Assembly: GCA_050251815.1 (NCBI GenBank)
Contig: JBFWMB010000063.1
Span: 1 to 23,892, forward strand
Source: GWE2-40-63 sp050251815
GTDB lineage: Bacteria > Bacteroidota > Bacteroidia > Bacteroidales > SZUA-534
Length of the DNA stretch: 23,892 nt
Reading direction: 5' to 3'
Positions 8,007 through 15,855 of the stretch are shown here, piece after piece (positions within the stretch are counted from its first letter, which is position 1; each line of letters begins with the position of its first letter). The notes beneath the pieces are model-generated. The model was not told the DNA's origin. It made no database searches and was given only the letters and a program-made list of their open reading frames with translations. Position numbers and translations under genes: made by a program.

Positions 8007-9074
8007 TTAATCTGCTTTTTCGTCATCCAAATGTGCCAGCATGCTGTATTTGGCCTGACGGGTTTTCCAGCGTTCACGTGCGTATTTTTGCATGTCGGTA
8101 ATGGTATCTTTTTCATCGATAATTTCGAGGCCCAGCAGAGTCTCAATCACATCTTCCATGGTAACAATACCATCCATACCACCATATTCATCAACAATAA
8201 GGGCAATGTGTTCCTTTTTCTCGAGTAGTTTTTCCCAAAGACTAAATAATACGATGGAATTTGGAACCACCACAATTTCTCTTTTTATTTCTTTTAATTG
8301 CATTTCGTGCTGGTCTTCGGCCAGTTTTTCAAATACCGTTTGCCGAAACACATAACCTGTGATGTTCTCATCGTTGTTGGCGTAAACCGGTATGCGCGAA
8401 TATTTCAGGTAATCTTTATTCTTCAAAAAATCTTTTAACAGCAAATTTTCATCGGCAAGAGCTACCACAACCCTTGGGGTCATTATTTCGGTAACTTTTA
8501 CATTTTTTAAACGAAGCAGGTTTTGAATAATGCGGTGTTCTTTTTCGGTAAAAACCCCTTCGTTCGCACCAATACTGGCTAAAGCCGAAATTTCTTCCCT
8601 GCTGGTTGATTGCTCACCGGACCTTTGCGAAAAAGCTTTGGTAACATAGGCTGACATAATTACCAAAGGATAAGTTAATGTAATCATACCCCTGATAATG
8701 TAGCTGGTAATTTTGGTTAGACTCCTCCAATAGCGGGCTCCAATGGTTTTGGGAATAATTTCGGTAATTACCAGTATTAAAATGGTAAGAATAACGGAAA
8801 CTAATCCAAAATAAGCCTCTCCAAAAACCTTTATAGCCTGTGCGCCAACTCCTGCTGCACCAATGGTATGTGCAATGGTATTGAGCGATAAAATTGCCGA
8901 CAAAGGCTTGTCGATATTGTTCTTTAACTGAATAAAATATTTGGCCCAACTACTGCCTTTTTCCTGTTCTACCATCAAAAATGACTGAGGCGCCGATAAC
9001 AAAACCGATTCCATTATGGAACAAAGAAAAGAAACGATTAAAGCAAGAAGCAGATAGAAAATTAAAAGTACCAT
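8007..9074 (-). CDS. DUF21-CBS (CNNM/HlyC-CorC-like) membrane protein
   Basis: The 355-residue protein has an N-terminal DUF21/CNNM membrane domain (about residues 1-170; segments near 3-22, 60-80, 88-108, 125-145), including the conserved ITEIIPKTIGARY (103-115). It is followed by a cytosolic pair of CBS domains (about 195-320) with the usual MTPRVVV entry (198-204) and DEYGGMDGIVTMEDVIETLLG. Relatives (CNNM, CorC, YhdP) take part in Mg2+ export or Mg2+/Co2+ homeostasis, with the CBS pair binding ATP-Mg2+; the hemolysin label is historical. The product ends about 35 residues after the CBS pair, so it lacks the C-terminal CorC_HlyC domain found in many roughly 430-residue relatives; shorter forms of this kind exist in the family. 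It is convergent with the LOG gene. Function in divalent cation transport is inferred from family. Confidence 0.88.
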   Translation of the reverse strand: MVLLIFYLLLALIVSFLCSIMESVLLSAPQSFLMVEQEKGSSWAKYFIQLKNNIDKPLSAILSLNTIAHTIGAAGVGAQAIKVFGEAYFGLVSVILTILILVITEIIPKTIGARYWRSLTKITSYIIRGMITLTYPLVIMSAYVTKAFSQRSGEQSTSREEISALASIGANEGVFTEKEHRIIQNLLRLKNVKVTEIMTPRVVVALADENLLLKDFLKNKDYLKYSRIPVYANNDENITGYVFRQTVFEKLAEDQHEMQLKEIKREIVVVPNSIVLFSLWEKLLEKKEHIALIVDEYGGMDGIVTMEDVIETLLGLEIIDEKDTITDMQKYARERWKTRQAKYSMLAHLDDEKAD

Positions 9075-9291
9075 TATACGTTTAAGGTGTAAAAATTAAC
9101 AAGGTACAAGATTAGTGTTTTTTAGGCAAACAAACACCCCTGTTTGAAAAGAAGGTCTGAAAATTCTTCTGTTTTTTCAATTTTCATGCATGAAAAAACT
9201 GTCGTGAAAACCCCATTGCCTGATTTCCTTCATTAGCACATGAAGTTTATCAGCACAAACAGGATTTTCAGACAGCTAAAAGAATAATTAT

Positions 9292-10539
9292 TTACAATTC
9301 GTGAATCACTAGTCCCGAACGCAGCTTGGGTTCGAACCAGGTAGTTTTCGGTGGCATAATATTTCCCGAATCGGCAATATCAATCAATTGCTTCATACTT
9401 ACCGGATACAAAGCAAAAGCTGCTTTCATATCGCCACTGTCGACCCGTTTAACCAATTCGCCAAGTCCACGTATTCCGCCAACAAACTCAACACGTGTGG
9501 TGGTTCTCAAATCTTTAACACCAAGTAAATTATCGAGCACATGTTTCGATAAAATGTTCACATCAAGTACTTCGAGCGGATCGTTATCGTTGTATGTACC
9601 TGGTTTTGCTGTTAACTTATACCATTTTCCCGAAAGGTACATGCTGAATTCATGCAGTTTTGCCGGATGATAAATGGCAGCACCTTTTTCTGTCACATCG
9701 AATACCTGATTAAGCTTAGTTAAAAATTCAGTTTCTGATAAGCCATTCAGGTCCTTTACCACACGGTTGTAATCAATGATTTTCAATTGATTATCGGGAA
9801 AATGAACGGCCATAAAAAAGTTATAAGCTTCGCTTCCGTTGTGCGCGGGATTCTGGGCTTTCTTTTCCAGTCCAATACGGGCAGCAGCAGCAGTACGGTG
9901 GTGTCCGTCGGCAACATAGGTAAACGGAACTTTGGTAGCAAAAAGGTTCTCCAGTTTTTCGTTGGTTTCCGCATCGTTAACCGGCCATAAATGGTGACCA
10001 AAACCATCTTCGGCAACAAAATCGTATTCAGCTGTCTCGTTGTTTACTATGTTTTCAACAATGGCGTCAATTTCAGGAACCGCTTTGTACGAAAAAAATA
10101 CCGGTTCAATGTTGGCATTTAGGTAGCGGGTAAGCACCATACGGTCTTCTTCCTTATCGGGACGTGTTAATTCATGCTTTTTAATGATGCCCTGATGGTA
10201 ATCGTCGCAGGCGGCAGCCCCAACAATACCATATTGGGTACGCCCGTCCATGGTTTGGGCGTAAATGTAGTATTTGGCATCGGAATCCTGCTTTAACCAG
10301 CCTTTTTCTTTAAATAACTGAAAATTGCTGACAGCCTTATTGTACACCGTTTCAGAATGTACATCAATACCGGGTTCGCAATCAATTTCAGCTTTGGTAA
10401 TATGAAGCAGCGATTCAGGTTTACCCTCTGCCATTTGGGCTGCCTCGTCGGAGTTCATAACATCGTACGGAAGACAAGCCAGATTGCTTGCAATTTCTTT
10501 TGGGGGACGAATCCCTTTAAACGGTTTTATTATTGCCAT
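9292..10539 (-). CDS. DUF1015 family protein, linked to serine biosynthesis genes
   Basis: The 415-residue cytosolic protein is a full-length DUF1015 member. It opens with the family start KPFKGIRPPKEIASNLACLPYDVM, has IIKKHELTRPDKEEDR (118-133) in the middle, and ADGHHRTAAAA (210-220) as its most conserved loop. The biochemical function is not established to my knowledge. The DGHHR loop is reminiscent of the nucleotide-binding loop of ParB/sulfiredoxin-like proteins, a fold that includes free-serine kinases; that is only a motif resemblance. Its position downstream of serC and serA on the same strand points to serine or phosphoserine metabolism. It lies 167 bases after serA, behind a strong hairpin terminator, so it is probably also expressed from its own start; a weak -7 match lies at 10585-10592. 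The ATG at 10539 (MAIIKPF) fits the family N-terminus. Confidence 0.85.
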   Translation of the reverse strand: MAIIKPFKGIRPPKEIASNLACLPYDVMNSDEAAQMAEGKPESLLHITKAEIDCEPGIDVHSETVYNKAVSNFQLFKEKGWLKQDSDAKYYIYAQTMDGRTQYGIVGAAACDDYHQGIIKKHELTRPDKEEDRMVLTRYLNANIEPVFFSYKAVPEIDAIVENIVNNETAEYDFVAEDGFGHHLWPVNDAETNEKLENLFATKVPFTYVADGHHRTAAAARIGLEKKAQNPAHNGSEAYNFFMAVHFPDNQLKIIDYNRVVKDLNGLSETEFLTKLNQVFDVTEKGAAIYHPAKLHEFSMYLSGKWYKLTAKPGTYNDNDPLEVLDVNILSKHVLDNLLGVKDLRTTTRVEFVGGIRGLGELVKRVDSGDMKAAFALYPVSMKQLIDIADSGNIMPPKTTWFEPKLRSGLVIHEL

Positions 10540-10584
10540 GATACATAGATTTAGTGAATAGTTTTAGCATTATTTTGCTGGCTG

Positions 10585-10592
10585 CGAAGATA
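10585..10592 (-). promoter_or_regulatory. possible -7 promoter element for the DUF1015 gene
   Basis: The minus strand reads TATCTTCG, one mismatch from TAnnTTTG, 45 bases before the DUF1015 ATG and downstream of the serA terminator. A -33 element is not clear. Confidence 0.3.
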
Positions 10593-10651
10593 CCCATTAA
10601 GCTAAAAATCCTTAAATAAGTTCAACTGTTATTTAACAACTTGCCATTAAT

Positions 10652-10680
10652 AAAAAACCCCGGGACATAGTACCCCGGGG
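10652..10680 (-). terminator. GC-rich hairpin terminator after serA
   Basis: CCCCGGGA (from 10658) pairs with CCCCGGGG (10673-10680) around an eight-base loop; on the minus strand the stem is followed by a run of six T (10657-10652). It lies 27 bases downstream of the serA stop codon, a textbook intrinsic terminator that should limit read-through into the DUF1015 gene. Confidence 0.85.
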
Positions 10681-10706
10681 CTCAAATATCAGTAAATACC
10701 CTTAGT

Positions 10707-11630
10707 TTATTTGTTTACTCTAAAGGTTTCGTCGCCATTTTCAAAAAAGGCTATAATTTGTTTGATAGCTGCAATACCTGCATTTACGTTGGCTTCTTCG
10801 GTTTGAGCTCCCATCTTTTTAGGAGTAAAAAAGAACCGACCGCTGTATTTTTCAGCAAAAATGTGACCGCAATCGGGTGCAATATCCGACAGGTAACTAA
10901 AGTCGGAACGGGAATCCATCATTTTTAGCAAACCATCTTCATCAATAACCTCTTTGCGGGCCGTGTTAACCAAAACAGCACCCATTGGCATTTTATTAAG
11001 CAAATCGTAATTGATTGATTTTTTGGTCTTTTCGTTGGCCGGAATATGCAACGACACATATTGACAGGTTTGGTACAACTCTTCAATGGAATTAACCGGA
11101 ATTACTCCATCGGCTTTAATAGCTGCTTCGTCAACAAAAGGATCGAAGGCATAAACGGTCATTCCAAATCCTTTGGCGATTTGGGCTACGTATTTACCCA
11201 CATTTCCGTAGGCATGGATTCCCAGGTTTTTGTTGCGCAATTCGGTTCCCGATTTTCCATCAAAACCATTGCGAGCCTGATAAACCATCATTCCAAAAAC
11301 AAGTTCAGCCACTGCATTGGAGTTTTGTCCCGGCGTATTCATGGCTACAACACCATTTGCGGTAGCTGCTTCCAGGTCAATATTGTCGTATCCGGCACCA
11401 GCTCTTACTATAATTTTCAGATTTTTTGCTGCTTCAATTACCTCTTTGGTGGCCTTGTCGCTGCGAATAACCATAGCATCGCATTCTGCAACAGCATTTA
11501 CCAAATCGGCTTGTGTTGCATATTTTTCAAATAATTCCACCTTGTAGTCCTTTTCCTGTGCAGTGGCTTTCATCTGAGCTACAGCTTCGGCAGCAAAAGG
11601 TTTGTCGGTAGCTATTAAAATTGTTTTCAT
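10707..11630 (-). CDS. serA: D-3-phosphoglycerate dehydrogenase, short form with Lys in place of the catalytic His
   Basis: The 307-residue enzyme catalyses the first step of serine synthesis, NAD-dependent oxidation of 3-phosphoglycerate to 3-phosphohydroxypyruvate. It has the D-2-hydroxyacid dehydrogenase layout: substrate domain with VRAGAGYDNID (75-85) and AVAELVFGMM, a nucleotide-binding domain with LGIHAYGNVGKYVA (136-149) and AFDPFVDE (161-168), then NTARKEVID carrying the conserved Arg225. Two of the three usual catalytic residues are not in place: the DVFxxEP glutamate region reads DIAPDCG (249-255), and the TPHIG histidine region reads TPKKMG (269-274). The same lysine change is, as I recall, described for the short type III enzymes of Bacteroides and Entamoeba. 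There is no C-terminal ACT domain, so serine feedback inhibition of the E. coli type is unlikely. It lies 48 bases downstream of serC, in one operon. Confidence 0.9.
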   Translation of the reverse strand: MKTILIATDKPFAAEAVAQMKATAQEKDYKVELFEKYATQADLVNAVAECDAMVIRSDKATKEVIEAAKNLKIIVRAGAGYDNIDLEAATANGVVAMNTPGQNSNAVAELVFGMMVYQARNGFDGKSGTELRNKNLGIHAYGNVGKYVAQIAKGFGMTVYAFDPFVDEAAIKADGVIPVNSIEELYQTCQYVSLHIPANEKTKKSINYDLLNKMPMGAVLVNTARKEVIDEDGLLKMMDSRSDFSYLSDIAPDCGHIFAEKYSGRFFFTPKKMGAQTEEANVNAGIAAIKQIIAFFENGDETFRVNK

Positions 11631-11678
11631 GATAAATTATTTTCGGATTACTATTACTTAGTTATAAATAGTAAGCGG

Positions 11679-12749
11679 TTAAACTTCTTTTTCAAAATCC
11701 TGCATGCATTTTACTAAAGCTTTTACATCGTCGATGGTACAAGCATTGTAGGTTGATGCACGGAATCCGCCAACCGAGCGGTGTCCTTTTAAACCAACAA
11801 TATTACGAACTTTAGCAAAATCGAGGAATTTTTCCTGTAAGGCTTCTTTTCCTTCGGCCCAGATGAAAGGAATATTCATACGTGAACGAGAACCTTCTTC
11901 AACGGTTGGGCGGAATAGCGGGTTGCGCTCAATTTCAGCATAAAGCATCTCAGCACGTTCTTTAGCCAGTTTTTCCATGGCTTGAACACCTCCCATTGCT
12001 TTAACCCACTTTAGAGTTTCTTTTACAGCAAAAATATTTACACAAGGCGGGGTGTTGTACATCGATTCGCCTTCAACATGTGTTGAATAACGCAACATGG
12101 TAGGAACAACCCGGTCGGCTACTTTTTCGAGCATGTCGTTGCGGATAATTACAAAAGTTACCCCGGCAGGACCCATATTTTTTTGTGCTCCACCGTAAAT
12201 CATGGCATATTTTGAAACATCAACCGGACGACTTAAAATATCGGACGACATATCGGCAATTAAAGGAACGGGTGATTCCAAATCCTCAAAAATTTCGGTT
12301 CCCCGAATGGTGTTGTTCGATGTAATGTGCAAATAATCGACATCGGCAGGAATTTTAAACCCTTTAGGATAGTAAGTGTGGTTTTTATCTTCAGATGAAG
12401 CAATAACTTCAACATTTCCGAAAAGTTTGGCTTCCTGAATGGCTTTTTTCGACCAGGTTCCAGTATTTACATAGGCAGCTTTTGTTTTAAGGAAGTTCAT
12501 TGGAATCATGGCAAACTGAGTACTTGCCCCACCTCCCATAAACAAAACGTGGTAATTGTCGGGAATACTCAACACTTCGCGAAAAAGGGCTACAGCCTCA
12601 TCCATAACCGCCTGAAAATCTTTACTACGATGCGATACTTCTAAAATGGATTGTCCACAATTATTTAATTCCAATACTGCTTTAGCAGTGTTTTCCAAAC
12701 AAGGATCGGATAGTTTACAGGGGCCTGCATTGAAAATGTGCTTTCTCAT
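11679..12749 (-). CDS. serC: phosphoserine aminotransferase
   Basis: The 356-residue PLP enzyme converts 3-phosphohydroxypyruvate and glutamate to 3-phosphoserine and 2-oxoglutarate, the second step of serine synthesis; it may also act in pyridoxal phosphate synthesis. It starts with the family text HIFNAGPCKLSD (4-15) and has EVSHRSKDF (37-45), the PLP-contacting MGGGASTQFAMIPMNF (71-86), ITSNNTIRGTEI, ADMSSDILSRPVDV, and IYGGAQKNMGPAG with the Schiff-base Lys190. It ends with the conserved KGHRSVGGFRASTYNA region, whose arginines bind phosphate. Length and motifs are normal. It heads the serC-serA unit; an A/T-rich intergenic region of 465 bases lies upstream. No serB (phosphoserine phosphatase) is present in the window. 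Confidence 0.96.
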   Translation of the reverse strand: MRKHIFNAGPCKLSDPCLENTAKAVLELNNCGQSILEVSHRSKDFQAVMDEAVALFREVLSIPDNYHVLFMGGGASTQFAMIPMNFLKTKAAYVNTGTWSKKAIQEAKLFGNVEVIASSEDKNHTYYPKGFKIPADVDYLHITSNNTIRGTEIFEDLESPVPLIADMSSDILSRPVDVSKYAMIYGGAQKNMGPAGVTFVIIRNDMLEKVADRVVPTMLRYSTHVEGESMYNTPPCVNIFAVKETLKWVKAMGGVQAMEKLAKERAEMLYAEIERNPLFRPTVEEGSRSRMNIPFIWAEGKEALQEKFLDFAKVRNIVGLKGHRSVGGFRASTYNACTIDDVKALVKCMQDFEKEV

Positions 12750-13214
12750 AATCAGTTGTATTTTAGTCTATTAAATTAATATAACATCAATAATATTCTA
12801 TTGCTAAAATTATAATATTTTTAAGGCATTACGTAATAAAACTAACACTATAAACAGGATATTTAACCTATTATATAACACCCCCACTACTACTTTCATC
12901 AGACAGAATTTTCCTAAGTCAGCATAGCTTGCAGGCCATTGAAACGAACTTTATTAAATAAAAAACTAAAATGAAGCTTTAAACTATTTTAGTTAATTAC
13001 ATGTCGGTTTAATATTAAAAGCAAATGTAGGATATTAATTGCTATATAATAATGATATTGGTCATTAAAATTTCACATTGAAACAAAAAGTTTACTTTTT
13101 CAAAATAATATTTAATCCCAATATTCCTACGGTTTGCTTAGTAAAACCGATGCTAAATAGCATTTTAATTATGGCTATGAAAGCCCTAAACAAAATTAGC
13201 GGTAGAACACTAGC
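12750..13214. other. A/T-rich intergenic region without a supported gene
   Basis: This 465-base stretch lies between the start of serC and the end of the lipoprotein hydrolase gene, both on the minus strand, so it holds the serC upstream region and the hydrolase 3' region. I see no convincing protein. A perfect ten-base palindrome ATTACGTAAT (12827-12836) lies about 80 bases upstream of the serC ATG and could be an operator. A small hairpin ATGCTA-AA-TAGCAT lies near 13150-13163 without a T run. TATAATTTTA-like text near 12807 is at best a degenerate -7 element. Confidence 0.5.
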
Positions 13215-14441
13215 TTATTTTTCTACTAAAAGTCCAAACGAACGAAAACTATCGAACCAAATTAATGATCTTCCAATGGCAGGAGCTGCTGCTGAGTTAT
13301 GATCGGCACCAGCTATTATATCATATTCCACATTTAATGCACCGGCATCGATAAAATCGCTAAAAATACTGTCGGAAAGGATTTGGGGTATATAAACATC
13401 GTTAGCGCCGTGGATAAAAAGTAAAGGGGCTGTAGTTTTCCAGGCAGTTACCCGGTTTTTCTCAAAAGAAGTTCTTATCTCTTCAAATCCGGAATTGCTT
13501 TTGTAGCTAAACATTTCCGCTGTAAATAAATCCTGAGGGTTTTTGGTAAGTGCTGCATCAATTTCATCTCCGGTTTTAAGCCCGTCGTAAAGTTCGGGAA
13601 TACGGGTAGCATAGGGTTCTTTAAAATACTTGTCCATATTTCCATAAATGGTCCCGTCTTCAATAAATGAAAGCATCACGTATGGGAGGAAAAACGGCTT
13701 TAAATAAGTGTCGCTGTTCAACACATAATCGAGAACCAGTTCAGGATTGTATGGACCTGCCCCACAGGCTGTGGCTATAATATTCCAAGGAAGTGAACTG
13801 TTTTGTTCAAGATGTTCAAGTAGTGCCAATGTCAACCAACCTCCCTGAGAATATCCGCTTAAAAATAGACTGTCGTTTACATTAATGTTACCAAAACTTC
13901 CGGACGGGAGGTTGTGAACAGCTTCAAGCATAGCATCAACAGCTTTAACATTACTCTGCTTAACCAAATATGGATGAAAATATTCGTCGGAAGCACCAAA
14001 ACCAATTAAGTCGGGAATTAACAAGACATAACCTGCTCCTGCCAGGCCGGCAATGGTTAAATTCTGAGGAGTATTAATACTTAAACTTGGCGCCTCCTTT
14101 TTTGTAACCAGGGTACCGTGCTGGAAACACAATACCGGGAAACTGCCGGTGGTTGTTTGGGGTACGCCAATAATTCCTGATGCTTTAATTTGTTGCTCGC
14201 GATAAACCATTGGGTATTCAAAACGATAAATATCAACCGGATATTTTATTAACGAGGCCGTTTCAGCTTGCCCGGCCATTGTTAAGAAGCTTTGAACAGC
14301 TTCGGCCGAAATGGAATATATCCATTCCAATTGCTTATCGGCTTCTTTTACGGCTTCATCTTTTGTGCAGGAATACAACAAGGTGATTACCACAAAACCC
14401 ATGAGAAAATAACGAAACAGATGACCCAGCTTAATTACCAT
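13215..14441 (-). CDS. secreted lipoprotein alpha/beta hydrolase (lipase/esterase-like)
   Basis: The 408-residue product is a predicted lipoprotein: a hydrophobic stretch (about 12-22) runs into the lipobox LYSC with lipidated Cys25. The mature part is an alpha/beta hydrolase resembling secreted lipase/esterase families. The oxyanion strand PVLCFQHGT (102-110) is followed by PDLIGFGASDEY (143-154), the nucleophile elbow GYSQGG with Ser198, the acid Asp348 in IHGANDVYIP, and the base His381 in GADHNSAA. The long insert between 230 and 335 would form the lid or cap. Such proteins hydrolyse carboxyl esters outside the cytoplasm; the real substrate is unknown. The start at 14441 gives a short basic N-region (MVIKLGHLFR) before the hydrophobic core. 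It lies 137 bases downstream of gcvT with that gene's terminator between them, so it is probably transcribed alone. Confidence 0.85.
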   Translation of the reverse strand: MVIKLGHLFRYFLMGFVVITLLYSCTKDEAVKEADKQLEWIYSISAEAVQSFLTMAGQAETASLIKYPVDIYRFEYPMVYREQQIKASGIIGVPQTTTGSFPVLCFQHGTLVTKKEAPSLSINTPQNLTIAGLAGAGYVLLIPDLIGFGASDEYFHPYLVKQSNVKAVDAMLEAVHNLPSGSFGNINVNDSLFLSGYSQGGWLTLALLEHLEQNSSLPWNIIATACGAGPYNPELVLDYVLNSDTYLKPFFLPYVMLSFIEDGTIYGNMDKYFKEPYATRIPELYDGLKTGDEIDAALTKNPQDLFTAEMFSYKSNSGFEEIRTSFEKNRVTAWKTTAPLLFIHGANDVYIPQILSDSIFSDFIDAGALNVEYDIIAGADHNSAAAPAIGRSLIWFDSFRSFGLLVEK

Positions 14442-14503
14442 GATACTTGACTTTTAGTAAGATTTAACAACTGCCTTGTGTTTTTAAATAATGGTGAAAA
14501 TAG

Positions 14504-14540
14504 AAAAAAGCCGGCTTTTATTCAACACAACCGGCTTTTA
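14504..14540 (-). terminator. hairpin terminator after gcvT
   Basis: AAAAGCCGG and CCGGCTTTT (ending at 14539) pair as nine bases around a 16-base loop; on the minus strand the hairpin is followed by a run of T. It lies 39 bases beyond the gcvT stop and upstream of the lipoprotein hydrolase gene, separating the two. Confidence 0.75.
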
Positions 14541-14578
14541 AAAATAGTAATAATGCCTGAGAATAATCCCGTACCCAA

Positions 14579-15682
14579 CTATTGTTTAAAGAAAGGGGCT
14601 TTTGCAACTACTGCTTTTAAGTTTTTATTTCGAATCTGAACAAAAATTTCTGTTCCTTCTTTCCAAAATCCTTTATTCAGGTATGCTAAGCCAATTGATT
14701 TTCCGGTTAGTGGCGACATGGTTCCCGATGTAACTTCACCAATGGTGTTTCCCTGAGCATCGACCACTGGATAATGCTGACGTGGGATTCCCCGGTCAAT
14801 CATCTCAAAGCCTTTTAAACGGGGCTCAACACCTTCAGTTTTCTGGCGTTCCCATAATTCCCGATCAATAAAATCGTTACCTTCCACAAACTTGGTAATC
14901 CAGCCTAAACCTGCCTGAATAGCCGATGTTTGGTCGTTTATGTCGTTGCCATACAAGCAAAAACCCGATTCCAAGCGCAAGGTATCGCGGGCTCCCAAAC
15001 CTATCGGTTTTATGCCAAATTCCTTACCAGCTTCGAATACGGCTTGCCAAAGTTTTTCGCCATCTTCATTTTTCACATAAACCTCACAACCTCCTGAGCC
15101 TGTATAACCTGTGGTAGAAAAAATTGCATCTTTAATTCCAGCAAAATCGCATTGTTTAAAGGTGTAGTATTCCATATCTTCAACCGAAGTGTTGGTAAGT
15201 TTTTGCATGGCTTTTAAAGCCAAAGGCCCCTGAATGGCCAATTGGCATAAATCGTCGGAAGCATTGTAAAGCTCTTTTCCGATTACCATTCCCATTTTCT
15301 CAGCATGGGTACGGCACCAGTTCCAGTCTTTTTCAATATTGGCAGCGTTTACCACAAGCAAATAGGTTTCTTTATCAAAACAATAAACCAGTAAATCGTC
15401 AACAATTCCACCTTTTCCATTGGGGAAACAACTGTATTGAACCTTTCCGGGGAATAAGTCGGCCACATTGTTTGAGGTCAGTTTTTGCACCAATTCAAAA
15501 GCCTTAGGACCTTTTGCCCAAAATTCACCCATATGTGATACATCAAAAACACCTAACTTTTGACGTACTGTAAGGTGTTCATCTTTTATGCCTGAATATT
15601 CGATGGGCATATTATATCCGGCAAATTCAGCCATACGGGCTCCCAATGCCTCGTGAAATCCTGTAAATGCAGTTCTTTTCAT
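14579..15682 (-). CDS. gcvT: aminomethyltransferase (glycine cleavage T-protein)
   Basis: The 367-residue protein is the T component of the glycine cleavage system. It moves the methylene group from aminomethyl-lipoyl H-protein to tetrahydrofolate, releasing ammonia and giving 5,10-methylene-THF. The family start (FHEALGARMAEFAGYNMPIEY) is followed by VFDVSHMGEF (45-54), KVQYSCFPNGKGGIVDDLLVY with the catalytic aspartate (95/96), and LAIQGPLA. Next come YTGSGGCEVYV, ARDTLRLESGFCLYGNDI, the C-terminal barrel starting near KGFEMIDRG, and GEVTSGTMSPLTGKSIGLAYL. Length is standard and no motif is missing. The other components (gcvH, gcvP, lpd) are not in the window. An exact -7 promoter match lies at 15723-15730. 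Serine made by the nearby serC-serA genes is interconverted with glycine by GlyA, so the neighbourhood fits one-carbon metabolism. Confidence 0.96.
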   Translation of the reverse strand: MKRTAFTGFHEALGARMAEFAGYNMPIEYSGIKDEHLTVRQKLGVFDVSHMGEFWAKGPKAFELVQKLTSNNVADLFPGKVQYSCFPNGKGGIVDDLLVYCFDKETYLLVVNAANIEKDWNWCRTHAEKMGMVIGKELYNASDDLCQLAIQGPLALKAMQKLTNTSVEDMEYYTFKQCDFAGIKDAIFSTTGYTGSGGCEVYVKNEDGEKLWQAVFEAGKEFGIKPIGLGARDTLRLESGFCLYGNDINDQTSAIQAGLGWITKFVEGNDFIDRELWERQKTEGVEPRLKGFEMIDRGIPRQHYPVVDAQGNTIGEVTSGTMSPLTGKSIGLAYLNKGFWKEGTEIFVQIRNKNLKAVVAKAPFFKQ

Positions 15683-15722
15683 GAAAATATCTGTTTATAT
15701 AATGTAATTGAATTTTATGCAA

Positions 15723-15730
15723 CAAATGTA
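15723..15730 (-). promoter_or_regulatory. -7 promoter element for gcvT
   Basis: The minus strand reads TACATTTG, an exact TAnnTTTG match, 40 bases before the gcvT ATG. A TTTTG lies further upstream but about 26 bases away, longer than the usual spacing. No glycine riboswitch-like structure was recognised in the short leader. Confidence 0.45.
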
Positions 15731-15855
15731 ATCATTTAATGAGCGATTGTTTGTTACAAAAGGCTATTTGAAAACAGGTTTAGCCAACTATAATTTGCTA
15801 TTTTAATTACAGCATACTCATTTACATTAATTAAATCATCAATAATTCTGCTTTA

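Noticed and set aside
12827..12836. ATTACGTAAT palindrome upstream of serC as a defined operator
   Set aside because: A ten-base palindrome in A/T-rich DNA is not rare and no second copy or known regulator motif was recognised; it is mentioned only in the intergenic entry.
13078..13302. Plus-strand 74-codon TTG-start frame in the serC/hydrolase intergenic region
   Set aside because: Its second half is antisense to the end of the lipoprotein hydrolase gene, it lacks an ATG or promoter at the start, and the composition is that of random A/T-rich DNA.
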